A stretch of 64,000 bases of DNA from Echria macrotheca. Lineage: Eukaryota; Ascomycota; Sordariomycetes; Sordariales; Schizotheciaceae. Numbering within the stretch: the first letter of the stretch is position 1; every line of letters starts with the position of its first letter. Below, piece by piece: positions 45,343 to 58,018 of the stretch. The DNA is taken from assembly GCA_030411725.1 (NCBI GenBank), contig MU839841.1:868001-932000 (forward strand), read 5' to 3'. A program made the position numbers and the translations under genes. The notes below the pieces were generated by a model, which saw nothing but the letters and a program-made list of their open reading frames with translations, did not search any database and was not told the origin of the DNA.

Positions 45343-47433
45343 ATGAACGGGGGCAACATGCCAGCAAAGACCGAGTCCATGTCGGCGCCCCAGGGAGTGT
45401 GGACAACCCCCGCCGCCCAAGGCATGAGACCGCGGCCCGCCACCATCCACGAAGGCTTCTCGTACTGCATGGGAGAGGGGTTCGAAGGCGTTCCGGCTTG
45501 GGATTCGTCGGCGCTACAAATGCAACAGACACCAAGCGACACCATGTCGTCGAGGCCCATATCGGTTCACCAAGACTACTATCCCGCCACCACGATGGAG
45601 GGCAGTGAGTGCTACAGCCAGGCCGGCGCCAACGGAGGAGGGCTAACGGTCCTATCAGACACTTGGGCGCAGAAACCCTGTGATGATAACCTCGAAATCC
45701 CGGGCTTGGACAATGAGATGAACATCGGGCAGGCCTACACGACGGACGAGGCCATCCCCATCCTCGATCTCCGGTATCAGGGTCCTCCGATGGACGGCGA
45801 CTCGATGCCGTACGACAACGGGCTCAACCACCGCAGGATGTCTGGCTCCTCGTTCACCGTCTCGACGTCTGGTGGGCTCTCCGACATGCCCTCCTACGAG
45901 GATTTCTCTGCTGCTCTTTCCGACGCCCCTTCCTTTTCGTCAGAGTACCCGCCGCCGTCGAACCGCAACTCGCTGATGTCGTCAACGCAACTGTCGCCGG
46001 TGGCCTCGCCTAGGATGACACCACAGGGCCGATCCGAGCTGGTGCGGACTCAGAGCAGAGGTCGGGCTTCGCCCTCTCCGCGACCCGGAATGCGCGCTGC
46101 TCCGTACAGCGTCGATGGTGGGCGGAACAAGAGGTGGTCAACCGGCTCCTATGGCACGACTGCGAACCGCCGACCGTCGCCTTTCGTGTACCACCATCCG
46201 CACGATCCTTTCAACCAGCACGCCCGGATGTCGTCGCGCCATTCGTCTCCGACAATTGCTCATGGCCAGCTTCCTCTGAACTTTGGTAATCTACAGGCGG
46301 CGCAACAGCATCCGTATCTCATGAGCAATGCGCCGGCCTTCCATCGCAACAGCATGCTGCTTCCATCTCAATTACCGTCCCATGCGTTCCATCCCGAACA
46401 TCATTATGAAGCACCGCCTCCTCTGCTTTCTCATGGTCTGTTCCGGATGCTTCAGAGCAACGCAGACCCTCACTCGCTCCACAGCCACTACACCGACCTC
46501 TCTGACCCTCCGGACCTGTACGCTTCCCTACACGAGGAGCAGATTCCGCCTCCCCCTGAGGATATGAATCCCACAGACCAGGATTTGGTTCCGCATGAGC
46601 AAGAGCTGAGGTTTGACGGCGATTTGTACACCCCGAGGTGGGTACGCGGCCATGGAAACAAGCGCGAGGGTTGGTGTGGTATCTGCAAACCCGGGCGGTG
46701 GCTGGTGCTGAAGAACTCGGCATTCTGGTACGACAAGAGCTTCACGCATGGCATTAGTGCTGCGACCGGCAACCCTTTCCAAGAGCCTCAAGAGACAAGA
46801 CGTATGGATGGCAATCCGGACGTATGGGAAGGGTTATGCGGAAGCTGTAACGAGTGGATTGCGCTGGTCAGCAGCAAGAAGAAGGGCACCACGTGGTTCA
46901 GACACGCCTACAAGGTATGTTCCCCGTTCTTTGTAATCGAGTTATACTAATTATCGCAGTGTCACACTCACCCAAAGATCAAGGATGCGCCGAAGCGGCG
47001 GAGAGAGAGCAGTCATACGCGCAACCTTGCGGCAGCGACCATGGCAAAACCCAAGACAGAACCTCTCACACCGCAACTGACGCCAGCGGCATCCGTGGCC
47101 AACACACCCACACCGGCGCAGGTGCAAGCTCAGGCACAAAGCCAGGGCCAGCCTTCACAGATTCCCAGCGGTACGCAGCAGCCAAGTCCGCCTCCGTTGC
47201 AGCAACCGTCACAGCCGTCTCAATCCTTGCCACAACAAAGCCACCAGCAGTTGCAGGCACCACCTATGCCGCAACAACATCAACAAACGCATGAGCAGCA
47301 CCAGCACCAGCACCATCAACACCAACACCAACATCCGCAGTTCCAAATGCAGGTGACATCGGCGCCTCCTCAACCGCCTCCTCAACCGCGGCCGATGATG
47401 GCGCCTGTGGAGGGATTTCCAAACATGATCTGA
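45343..47433 (+). CDS. Transcription regulator with Rua1 C-terminal zinc-binding domain
   Basis: Two exons, 45343-46914 and 46960-47433, 681 aa; the intron has GTATGT, an ACTAAT branch site and CAG. The start is the ATG in a GTCACCATG context. The body is disordered and Ser/Pro/Met-rich. The conserved domain at about 428-530 has LYTPRWVRGHG, the first Cys pair in EGWCGIC, the KNSAFWYDKSFTHGIS block, a second pair in EGLCGSC, and the ligand-like end WFRHAYKCHTH, which the intron divides. This pattern is the Rua1-type C-terminal domain; Ustilago Rua1 activates ustilagic acid genes. Target genes here are unknown. The tail is Gln/His/Pro-rich, including (HQ)n repeats. Confidence 0.8.
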
Positions 47434-48287
47434 GCTCCAGACAAAAGCAAAAGCACATGATGTTCATGAAACGATTTCCTTTTACAAGCCTTCAAGTTTG
47501 AGATGCGTTATGATCTTTCTTCCCAAGGGCTAATGAACTCGGATCCGGACATTTCTTTGGAGTTGGGTTTATATAGACACTGGAAACACCTCGGGTGCTG
47601 GCGGGCAGGTTTGAATTTCGATGCCGGGTTGGCGGGGAACTTTCCCTGAGAGGATCACATGTCCCAGTTGGTTCTTGGGAGGGTGGAATTTGCGGAAGAT
47701 GGATTTGGAGCGAGCGAGCGGACTTGCGGCTGAGGAGGGATCATGAGAGAAAAGGGGTGACAGGAGGCGAGAAGTCTAATCTAATTCTTGACAAAAAGCA
47801 CACCTTCTTTTCCTCTCTCCCTCTCTCTCTTTGCCTCTCTCTCTACCACTCAAGATACCACCAGAATGCCTTCGTCTTGCCCATGGACTTTATATTTCTT
47901 TGTGTCTCTAACCTTCGTTACTTGCTATTGTTGCATACTCCTTTTTCTTTGCTTTCCTGTCACATTGCATTTATTTCTTTCTTTCTCTTGATTTCGCTCC
48001 TTTTTGCTGTTTTTCACTTCATTCGATCCTTACCCGGCATATGTCCGGAAAAAAACAAGTCCACTCAATATTTTTGTCTCTTTCTTTTTATTTCCTTATC
48101 ACGACATGACGTAGGTAGTTTTTTTAGGTAGCGTAGGTAATTTTTTTTCTTTCACAATGTTGATACCCCCTCGCTGAGGTTAAAAGAGGAGGAAAATATG
48201 GGTTATTTGGCATGGTATGGAGGAAGGGGGGTTCAATGATGATGGGCGGATGGACGGATGGATGGGTGGGAAGAAAGGGGAGGGAAT

Positions 48288-48317
48288 GGCAATGGCAATA
48301 GCAATAGCAATGGCAAT
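48288..48317 (+). repeat. GGCAAT/AGCAAT hexamer microsatellite
   Basis: Five hexamers in tandem: GGCAAT x2, AGCAAT x2, GGCAAT. A GGAT/GGAC tetramer run lies just upstream (about 48247-48270). Confidence 0.8.
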
Positions 48318-51300
48318 CGAATAGCTATCTTTTTTTCCTGGCAGATTGTGCATGTGTCTTCTGTATGTGTTCTGGGCTTGCTTGTGTGATTTGTGCTGCT
48401 GTCATGCATTATTTCCGTAAATGTGATGATGGTGGCTGCTTGTTGCTGCATGTTGTCCCGGGATTCTGGCCAAGTCCCAGGGGAGTTTTGTTCACAAAAG
48501 AGAACCAACCTCAAGCCCCGCCATCGTCAAATCCTGGGGATCGTGAGTTTGAATAATATATTTGAGCCTCGTTTTTGGGTGGTGGATTGTGTAACTACCG
48601 TTTATCCCAATGTCAATTCTCATCGCACCATCAGAACGAGCGCACCTCACTACTATGTACAATACCTCGCGACTTGAACCGAATGTTCTGAATCTTTTTT
48701 TTCTCCTTTCTCTCTCTTGGCGGTTATCATCCATCCCAGTAGCCGGGCATCTATCTGCAACTTCTTAGGTACCTACTTTCTGTACCCGCTGCTGCCAAGA
48801 ATGTCACTCTGCCCAAAAGCCTTTAGAATAAAACAAAAACCAAAAATATCTTTTTTTCTTTCTCCAAACACACACCCACACATACATACACTACAAACCA
48901 CACGCCGTTGCAATTACAACTCTAGAGATACATTAGTATACCCGTAAGGCAGGCAGACACATATTCTCTTCGTAAAACACAAAACATTCTAGGTTAGGTA
49001 AGGTAGTTCTAGATTCCGTGAGACCCACGCGCTTGAGACGCAACCCGTTTTGAAAAGGATGGATGGCCCGTTTTGGGGAGGTTACGGTACCGAGACGACG
49101 TTCCCGGGCGCCGGGCGTTTGATGATCTGAAAAAAGATGGACTTGACTTGGACAAGCGCCCGGGTAGAAGCGGATGCAGTCAGTACCTAGCGATGGATGG
49201 ATGGATGGGGATGGGAAAACGTATAACAACGCTTCCAGCTTGTTTTGTCGTTTGTGCGACCCGTTTTTGAGGGGATAGAACTATTTTTGGGGGGGATACC
49301 ATCGATTTGAGATACCATGGATTTGCGAGATATATTCTAGGGTGGGTTGATTCAAGAGCCGAGAGAAATCCACTCGGTGGTTAGAACAACTCAGGTTGTA
49401 AGTCCCCCCATCCCCGGAGGTATTTTATTCCCTAGTGATGATGAACTTCCCCCTTCCTCCCTCATCCTACATTTCTAGAAACACTTTGTCGGCAGCACAG
49501 AACGAGGGATTGACAAATCGAATGCCCAAGATATCAGCTGTTTATCAAGTGAGGGATAATCGCTCCCTACCTACCTTTTACCGACCAAACAAAGAGCCCG
49601 CTCCAGGTTTGACGACTTGCTGACATGCTGGCTCGGCGCGAGTTATCGGTGGGGTGCAGCCGGGCTGCATCGGAGTTGGGCTGAGTTCGGAGAATGGAGG
49701 CGAGAAAGATAGACAGGCTCGACAGCGAGGGAGCTACACCGTAATTTCACGGAATTCATGCGATCGACTTTTATCGACGATACGACCGGTCCTGTCCTCG
49801 GTGACCGGAGCCCGACATGGTATAATTCTGATGAGTACTCTAGCCCTGGGCAAGCCACCGAGACAAGTCCCCCCTGGCCGCCGGCCCTGGTTCATGACGT
49901 GCTTGCCCTCGCCTTTTATTCCTTTTTCTTTTTTTCGCGCAAACAAGTGTGATCTCGTCGGCCCTACGGAGCCACTTGGCATGGATCTAAAGTGCTTGCA
50001 GGCTTTCAGCTGGGGCGGCGTATCCGTGGCGGCCAGCTTCACGGCCAGATCTGGCGACCTAGCGGCAAGGTCGACCACCCACGTTTCTGGCTCTCTGGAG
50101 GTTTTGATAGCCCGAGGGGGTCCCCGCGCCTGTTCTGCCAACCACGACGTGTATCCCCGGGTTCGTGGGTGGCGAGACCTCCCGTGCGCTTGATTATGGT
50201 ACCGCTAAGCCGGCGATGAGGGCTTCGGGTCGGTGGCCCGGTGATGGTTGTGAAGAAATCAGGGGCATCAAGTTGAAGGCAGTAAAAAGGTGAGGAACGG
50301 AAAGTGGAGCGAGGACAGTGGGATTGCGGGGGGTCTTGGGGTTGGAGGTGGGACTCTCAATTGGCTCGGCATTCTGGCCAATCAGAAGCCAGATCCAATA
50401 ACTTCACAGCTCCCTGTGGAAGCAACTTGGTCCACTCAAAGACACCAATGCCACGACATCTCGAACAGGAGAGTCTCTCCCTCTCTGATATCTCCGTAAT
50501 GATCACTAACCAAACGAAAGAGGGATCCGATGGCCTGTCGTTACTTGGGATCAGCACTTGCGGTCCATTTTGAGTCCGTGAGAGGTGCAGAACCGAACAT
50601 GGACAAATTCCGGAAACTGGAAATTAAAACTCCCCAGCTTTTTCTCACGACTTGCAGATACCCACCAATCAAGTCGGTTCCGTCTCTCCGGCCAGAACTC
50701 TCTGGCTGGGTCTACACTACCGTGTAAGTGACACAGGGCAATGTCTATCAAAGGCGGTTACCTCATTGCGCACTGGCTCGGAGCTGTCGACTCTCGGACG
50801 ACGGATGAGAGAAGAAGACAGGGCCATCGAGTCTGTTCCCCCCGAACAGAGTAGTTCTAGACTGCCATGGCAATTATATGATCACCGGCCTCAGCTTCTC
50901 TAGAATTACTATCCAAGCAACATCTTTTCTCAGCTGTCACTCTATGGAGCATGCGGCATGGCAATGTTGCATTGCTTTGACGCAGGAACAAAAGTCGGCC
51001 GCCGCCAGCAATAAACTCACATGTCCCCAGATCCAGCCCGACACGTCAGTCGATTGTGGGTATTCCCAAGACGCCGATTGTCCAGTCAGCAGCTTCAGGG
51101 AGCTCCCGCGCAGACGGAAACGAGCCTCCCAATCTCGCTCGCTGCATCGTCTAGCAGTGAGGCGTCATCAGTGGTGCTGCTACGATGCAGCCCCCTATTG
51201 TGCTGGAGAACACGAGATGCAGCAAAGCGAAGCTCGCCGTCAGCACTGCATCGTCAAAAAACAACGGCGGCAGCTCGGACATGAACATCTCTCAAATAAC

Positions 51301-53093
51301 TATGCCTGTTTGTGGCCGAGTGCGCTTGTAGAGTAACGTCGGGTTGGAGGGGAAGCAAGGAAGCCAGGGAAAGAAACGACGTCGGCTGTTTCCTGGATCA
51401 GACCTTCCCCACAGAGTCTCTTTCCGCACCCTTCCCACGGTCCATGCACACGGCCCGACTTGACCGAGCAACCAAAAAGCTCCGGGAAGACGCCAATTCA
51501 TCTGCAGCAGACAGACAGATGCCGGGCAGACGTCAAGAAACGACAAGATGGGTTGACATTGACAAACAGCAAATCTAGAGGAGAGCAGAGTCCAGCTCGG
51601 GAACCCCACCCCGAGGGGCACAAGAGCACGACCAACATCCCGCGGGGTTTCGAGCCTCTCCCGAAGCCCTCTTGCGCTCCTCGACAGGGGTCTCGTCTTT
51701 GACTCATCAGTCGTGCATGTGGCCGTCTCAGGCACTGGCTGCGCCTGTGAGCCAATGAAGCTGGCTGTTGGCCTCTCTGCTCAGGCACCCAAGGCACTGC
51801 AAGTGCTCTTGTCTGCATGCGAGCAGCAAGATCTCAGCAGCAGCAGCGGGACACAGGCGGCCACCACCGCTTCTTCTCAATCTCCACGACGCAGAGCCAG
51901 CGCCTCGGGCGTCGTCTTGCAGCGAGCCCCTCGAGGCTTGGCAGCTCCTCCTCTCAGGCCGTCGCAAGGCACTCGCGCAGCCGCAAATCCCTCGCCCCAG
52001 TGAGAGAGAGCTGCGTTCCGGGCAGAGCTAAGCAGCATTCCCCGCTGCTGCAGCCCATGCTGACAGCGCACCGTGGCCATCATATCGACCTTGGCTCGGG
52101 CGGAGGGTAGGTAGGTGGTAGGCAGGGGGACGGCGTCGGCATTTCATTACTCCCTTCGGGCGAGCTCTGTCCATACGTTGTAACTTGTCCAGTCGAGAGC
52201 TTCCAGCTTGCCACTTATTGGATGCTACCTCCGCTTGGTTCCTTAGCCGCCCCCGGTCACACCTCGCGGCGGAGCACAGATAACTCGGTCTGGTCTTGTC
52301 GTGCTCTATAATCCCGTCGAGGCGCCTGTCGTCGAGACATCTCTCCCCATCTCTCTCTGTACGTATACCGGCCGGGTAGATACGACCCTTCTCGCGCATA
52401 TAGTCTTCCGACTGTTCGACGACGACGTCCAGATCTCGCGGTCTCAACATCCTCGTGCCCCGCTCAATCGCTTCTGTGGTTACAGGGGTGAACCGTGCCA
52501 ACGCCTAGCGCTTCCTACTTCAACCAGGGCAGGCTTGCACAGACCTGTACTGTGTGCAGCACTTTTTGGGAGCCTTTTTTTTCAACCGTCATTTCAGCGC
52601 TCAGGGACCTTATATTCGCTCTGAACCCCCCTCCCTTTGGGATGATCGCGGACCAATTATTGTTATTCTATCTGACGACTATCACGACCTGTTTTCCTTG
52701 CCAACCGGCCTCTTGCCGGGTAATGCTTCACTCCGGTATATGAGCCGTTTCCTTGCCCCTTTTTTCCCATCCCTGGTTAAGCTGCCTGGACGTCTCCGGA
52801 GGAATGCCGGTCGCTGACATCGGTCCTGGCCCGCTCCCACAGCTTAATGACTATTGCTTCGACCGCAAGACGAACATCGAACGAGCCTTTAGTAATGAGC
52901 AGATAAGACGGCCCGCTCTCAGCACCCGAGGTTGAAACATTGGCGAGCCCGTACACTACCTTTTGCCGTTTTCTCCCCGCCAGTGGCCCGAATCGGTTTG
53001 TCCAACCCGCCTCGATATTGCGGCCTTCGCACGGTTCGACAGTTCTGGGCATCTGGGCCAATACCGGCGCCCTTGCACAGCTCGCGCAGCGTT

Positions 53094-53123
53094 ATGGTCT
53101 CGTTGGGATATATGAGTGAATAG
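53094..53123 (+). promoter_or_regulatory. Nine-codon upstream ORF of the PHD gene
   Basis: ATG at 53094 opens a frame of nine codons, with a second in-frame ATG at 53112, and ends in TAG at 53121-53123, 15 nt before the main start at 53139. Its position would let it control translation of the PHD protein. Confidence 0.5.
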
Positions 53124-53138
53124 AGAATTGAAACTGCT

Positions 53139-55642
53139 ATGAGCGGGGATCAGCCGGCTTCCAGGTTCGCGCACGCCTCCCCTCGTCCTCCTCCTCCCGT
53201 CGTGGCTCGCCCGTGATCCAGCAACGTCCCGAGCACCGTGTGTTTTTCCCGTCTTGCTGATCATGGCCTCCCCACAGCTTTGGTGATCATCCAAACGCTC
53301 AGCCGCCCACGCCTAAACAGACTCCGACCTCCGCCATCTTCCCGAGCCCCGTCTTCGAGACGCCCAAGAATAACCAGGGCCGCTTCGACGACTCGACTGG
53401 CTGGACGCCCCGATTTGCCGAGGAGTATTCGGTGTTCAACGCAACTCCCGGAAACCTGAGGGCTTCGCAGGCGCGATTTCCCGACTTCACCCCGTCCACC
53501 CCTTTTTCCATTGGTTCGGGCCATAAACGGCAGCTCTCCGCCGAAGGACTCGCCGCCGAGATCGCTTCCCATGTGAACCACTTCTCGCCGAATCCACTCC
53601 CTCCCGTTGATCCCTCGAGGCAGCTGAAGTCGTCGACCAGCCTGCTGGCCACGCCCGTCGCAGACCGCTTTTCTCACTCGGACCAAGAGCAAGGAACGTC
53701 GGCGCAGCGGTCGGCGAAGAAGGCGCGCAGGGGAACTGTCACCGAGGACCCCCAAGGGCAGACGGCCACGCCTCCCCCTTCGTCCCACAAGGGGGGTCGC
53801 AAGCTTGCCCCCAAGCTCGACACCAACGCGATGCAAAATGATCAGGGCTACGGCCAGCCAGACTTCATGGCAAATGCCCAGCAGCATGGACTGGGCGGCT
53901 TCGACCTCTCAGGCGACATGTTCTCGTACCCGCTGTCGGCCCCGGCGACGGCTGCGGCCTTTGGCAACCAGCAGACGTTCTGGGACCCCGAGATGGGGTC
54001 CATGGATATCGACTTCAGCGCGGCGAGGAACGATGTCGTCCAGACTCCCAACTCGGCCAACCAGCCGATAGCACCTGCCGACTGGGCCAGAGCTACTCAG
54101 ATGATGCAAGAAGCCGGAGGGGCTCACATGCAGAATGCGCCGGGCTCAGCGGTTTCCCAGGCGTCCATGCAGGCGCTCGTGACATCAGTGGCCGAGCAAG
54201 CCATGTTTGTTTCTTCTTTTCCGGCCCCCATGGATGACGTCTTCGGCATCATGCCCGACGGCGGTGCCGTCAACCCAGGACTTCTTTTCAGCAGACCACC
54301 GTCATCCAGCATGGACATGTCATTTAGCTCGTCTATGCAGACATCGAATGTCCCGGCTCCCATGCGGCCCGAGGGACAGACGGGTCCTCGGCCATTGGCG
54401 GCAAAACCGACACGGGGCGAACTGCGCCGTTCAGCCAGCGAGAAGGACATGGCACCGAGGAGACAGGATCGAGCCACAGCTAGCTCGCCCATCAAGCCGA
54501 CCGGACGACCGGGACTGTCCCGCAGCTTTAGCGAAAGCCGGGGGAAGAAGCCGATGAACCGAACAGCGTTACCGACACTCGCACCGGCGCCTCGACCCCA
54601 GTCGCAGATACTCAGCGGCTCTGGCATGATGGCGAATCGTCCGGTGATATCACAACCCAACAGACCAAGCGGTCGATCATCTCCTCCCAAAGGCCAACAT
54701 CAACGGCTTCCCAGCCTTTCGTCGATCCCAGAAACGATAGGGCCACGAACGAGAACACAGGCAAAATTCACCATCGACGCCAACGGTCGAGCCCGGGTGG
54801 AGACGACCGTCATTGTGGACGAGGAGCCGCCGCCGAGCGTCCGGAAACGACACAGCGCCCAGCCTCTCAGGCGGCACCGGAGCTGGAACTCGTCAGAAGA
54901 TGACGACTCATCGTCGGAGGATGACGATCCGATAATCATCCCGAGCAGAAACACGTCGTTCGCCCTTCCTGACCCGCGGAAACCTACGACGATCCACCCG
55001 TTTCACAGCTCTCAGCGCAGCGTCAGCGAGAGGAGCACGACTTCTTACACGACGTTCCGCGGGTCCCAGGGCGATGCCGATAGCGATACCGAGACAATTA
55101 TCAACGACCTTACGCCCAGGGGTGGGGTATCGGGCGATGCAGCCAGCGAGTTGAGGAAGCTGCGTGAAAGCCGACGGGCGCCGCCAGAGCTGTCGAGCGC
55201 CAAGTCGAGACGGTTTTCAGCGCCGCATGGAGGACAGGGAACGGCGGGGTTTGGCTATGAGGATCAGAACCCCATGTCTCCCAGCACCGAGGCCACGCTG
55301 CCGACGCCATCGACCGACTCGAGAACCCGGGGGGTCCGTTGCGTGTGCAACCGACCCGAGATCCGCCTGGGGGGCGGGTTCATGGTTCAATGGTACAGAT
55401 TCTGTTTTTCGGCTTTGAATCAATGCTAACAGAGACGAAATAGTGCGTCGTGCGAGATGTATCTGCATGGGCAATGCGTCAACGTGACGGAGCAGACGAT
55501 GCCGTCGATTTATATCTGCGCCTTCTGCGCCAACACGCCGAATCTGCGGGGGGGGCGGATCCGGGACAACGGACATGTGTCGGGGGTCATGGGGCCTCGG
55601 GGATCGCCACTGGCACGAAAATCGTTCAAGTCGTTTCGTTGA
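53139..55642 (+). CDS. PHD-finger protein
   Basis: Three exons, 53139-53212, 53278-55392, 55444-55642, 795 aa. Exon 1 (MSGDQPASRFAHASPRPPPP) was inferred because the large exon has an in-frame stop at 53258-53260 and no early ATG; intron 1 has a weak GTGATC donor, a CTGAT branch site and ACAG. The second intron splits a Cys codon. Residues 1-690 are mostly disordered, with basic and Ser/Pro-rich blocks, a polyacidic SSEDDDSSSEDDD stretch and RSASEKD-type phosphosite-like sequence. The C-terminal PHD finger is complete: CVCNRPE, CASCEMYLHGQCV, then YICAFCANT. PHD fingers read histone H3 tails, so a chromatin role is likely. The specific complex is not recognisable. Confidence 0.82.
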
Positions 55643-56516
55643 ATCCGAAGCCACTTGGTGGATATACGGAAGGGAATATGAAAATATGGGTTCCGCCGGC
55701 CAAGCTGAATCTTTCTTTTGTTTGTTTGGGGAGTGACGGGGCCTGCGTACAAATGATACCCGGTCGATGGGATGAAACGTGATGAGAAGAAAATGTCATT
55801 TGTCAGGAGACAAAACAAACAAGTCCCCGGCCGGAAGTGCTGCACGGGACGCGCCAATGCAAGTCCGGACGGTCCGCAGCTGGCAGCATGGCAGCTGCGA
55901 GGATCTGAGTGGTTGATGGGCGGGCAGGAGCCAAGAGTGTAGATTTAAATCCGCGATTACTCTAGACCAGCATACCAGCATGGTCGACAGAAATACAAAT
56001 CAGTTTGCAACGTCAGGATGATTAGACGGACATGCCGCTGCGGCACAAACCGATTCTGTCATTGGTTTTGTCCGGCGTGCAGAAGCCACTCTTGACAGCA
56101 GACAGCTGAAGCAAGGATCCAAGCTTGAACTTGGTACCCTTTCTGGATATACTTCTCTTATCGGAAAAAGTGACCATGCAACTTTGCAAGCGGTGTGTTG
56201 TCTCCCCCGGGGCGGCCGCGGCTGTAAGTGACCATAGCTCCCGTCCTCGGCCCATCCCTCCCAGGCCGACTTCGGAATGCGGGGTGAGGATTTCTGGACC
56301 TCAAAACCGGCGTGACGCGGGGCACCTTCCTCCCCTTTCCTCCGAACTATAATTCGCACCTGCCCTGTCCGGAATTGTTTGACAGGAGAAAAGAGAAAAA
56401 AAATAAAAGAAAAGAAGCTTCGTTTTCTTTTCTACCATCTGGTGTGATTTTTTTTTCTCTTTTCGTTCTCATCTCTGAACCACAGCTCCTTGGCCGGGTT
56501 AGTAGAGCTCGAAGCC
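55643..56516. other. Intergenic region before LEU2
   Basis: 874 bp, no gene. A-rich and T-rich tracts directly upstream of the LEU2 start. I saw neither a Gcn4/CPC1 heptamer nor a clear CCGG-N2-CCGG Leu3 site here. Confidence 0.6.
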
Positions 56517-58018
56517 ATGACGACACACAACATTGTGGTTTTTGGCGGCGACCATTGCGGTCCGGAGGTATGTGTTTTTTCCCGGGGTGAGAGGTGAGAA
56601 GCTCGAGACTGACTGTTTTATTCTTCAGGTCGTTGCCGAGGCTGTCAAGGTTTGTCCTTCCCTTCCACAGTTGCTCTGTTTCTCCTGATCCGCCTGTGCC
56701 TGCCCCACGCGACACAAGGGAGCTTCCGTGCCGTGTGTGCGGGAGCCGGGTGTGCTTGATCACCGGCGCCGTGGTAACTGGTTTGCCACACACACACACA
56801 CACACACACATACACACACACGGGCACGAGTACCAGATAGGACCAGAGAGAATAAAAGCTTACCAATATACTTCCACCAGGTCCTCAAAGCGATCGAGAC
56901 GCACAGCCCTAGCGCGGGTAAATTCAACCTCCAGGAACACCTCCTGGGCGGTGTAAGTCGTTCTCTCTCATTCACGGCTCACACAGACTAACCCCCGAAA
57001 AAAAGGCCTCGATAAACGCCCACAACAACCCCCTTACCGATGAAGCCCTCGACGCCGCCAAGAAGGCCGACGCTGTCCTCCTCGGCGCCATCGGGGGTCC
57101 CGAATGGGGTCCCTCGTCCCCCATCCGCCCAGAGCAGGGCATTTTGAAGCTACGCAAGGAGATGGGCACCTACGGCAACCTACGACCGTGCAGTTTTGCG
57201 TCCGAGTCGCTGGTCGACTTTTCGCCTCTGAAAGCCGACGTCTGCCGCGGCACCAATTTTACGGTTGTCCGCGAGCTGACGGGCGGTATCTACTTCGGCG
57301 ACCGCACCGAGGACGACGGGTCCGGCTTTGCGCTCGACACGGAGCCGTACAGCCGCGCCGAGATCGAGCGGATCGCGCGTCTCGGCGGGTTTTTGGCTCT
57401 CGCTCAGAACCCGCCGGCCAAGGTGTGGAGTCTGGACAAGGCGAACGTGCTCGCGACGAGCCGGCTGTGGCGCAAGGTGGTGACGGAGATCTTTGAGAAG
57501 GAGTTTCCGCAGCTCGAGCTTGGCCATCAGCTTATCGATAGCGCGGCCATGATCATGGTCAAGAACCCGCGCGGGCTGAATGGGGTTGTCATTACGAGCA
57601 ACCTGTTTGGGGATATTATCAGTGATGAGGCGTCGGTTATCCCGGGCAGTATTGGGCTGTTGCCGAGTGCGAGTCTTAGTGGGATTCCGGATGGGAAGAG
57701 CAAGTGCAATGGCATTTATGAGCCTATTCACGGTATGTTTTGCTGGCGCTGGAAGTTTGTGTCTGATGACTGATGATGATAGGTTCGGCGCCTGATATCT
57801 CCGGCAAGGGCGTGGTCAACCCGATCGGTACCGTCCTGTCGGTGGCCATGATGCTGCGGTACTCGCTCAACCTGCCCAAGGAGGCGGATGCCGTTGAGGC
57901 GGCGGTCAAGGCGGCGCTTGACAATGGTGTGCGGACGCGGGATCTGGCGGGGACGGCGGGAACGGCGGATATGGGTGATGCTATTGTTGCTGAGTTGGTG
58001 AAAATTCTCAAGGCGTGA
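56517..58018 (+). CDS. LEU2: 3-isopropylmalate dehydrogenase
   Basis: Five exons: 56517-56567, 56629-56649, 56881-56952, 57006-57732, 57783-58018; 368 aa. Exon 2 is a 21-nt microexon (VVAEAVK) followed by a 231-nt intron holding a CA repeat. Family marks: N-terminal NIVVFGGDHCGPEVV; LLGAIGGPEWG; RKEMGTYGNLRPC with the substrate-binding arginines; the VRELTGGIYFGDR loop; SNLFGDIISDEASV with the metal-binding Asp residues; and the NAD-binding HGSAPDISGKGVVNPIG. The enzyme oxidatively decarboxylates 3-isopropylmalate to 2-ketoisocaproate in leucine biosynthesis, in the cytosol in most fungi. No targeting sequence is seen. The length is normal for the family. Confidence 0.97.
56787..56821 (+). 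repeat. CA dinucleotide microsatellite in LEU2 intron 2
   Basis: Twelve CA units, one TA interruption, then about five more CA units, wholly inside the 231-nt intron. Confidence 0.9.

Larger units (their letters stand above)
47434..53138. other. 5.7 kb region without a confident gene
   Basis: Includes the 3' region of the Rua1-type gene, T-rich tracts (47800-48120), microsatellites near 48250-48320 and 49190-49210, TAGGTA motifs at about 48111-48140, 48766-48775, 49566-49580 and 52107-52123, and probable promoter and leader of the PHD gene. Open frames on either strand show no domain-like sequence. Confidence 0.5.

Noticed and set aside
49654..50193. 179-aa plus-strand ORF in the 5.7 kb region
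   Set aside because: Low-quality composition with no family resemblance and comparable open frames on the opposite strand.
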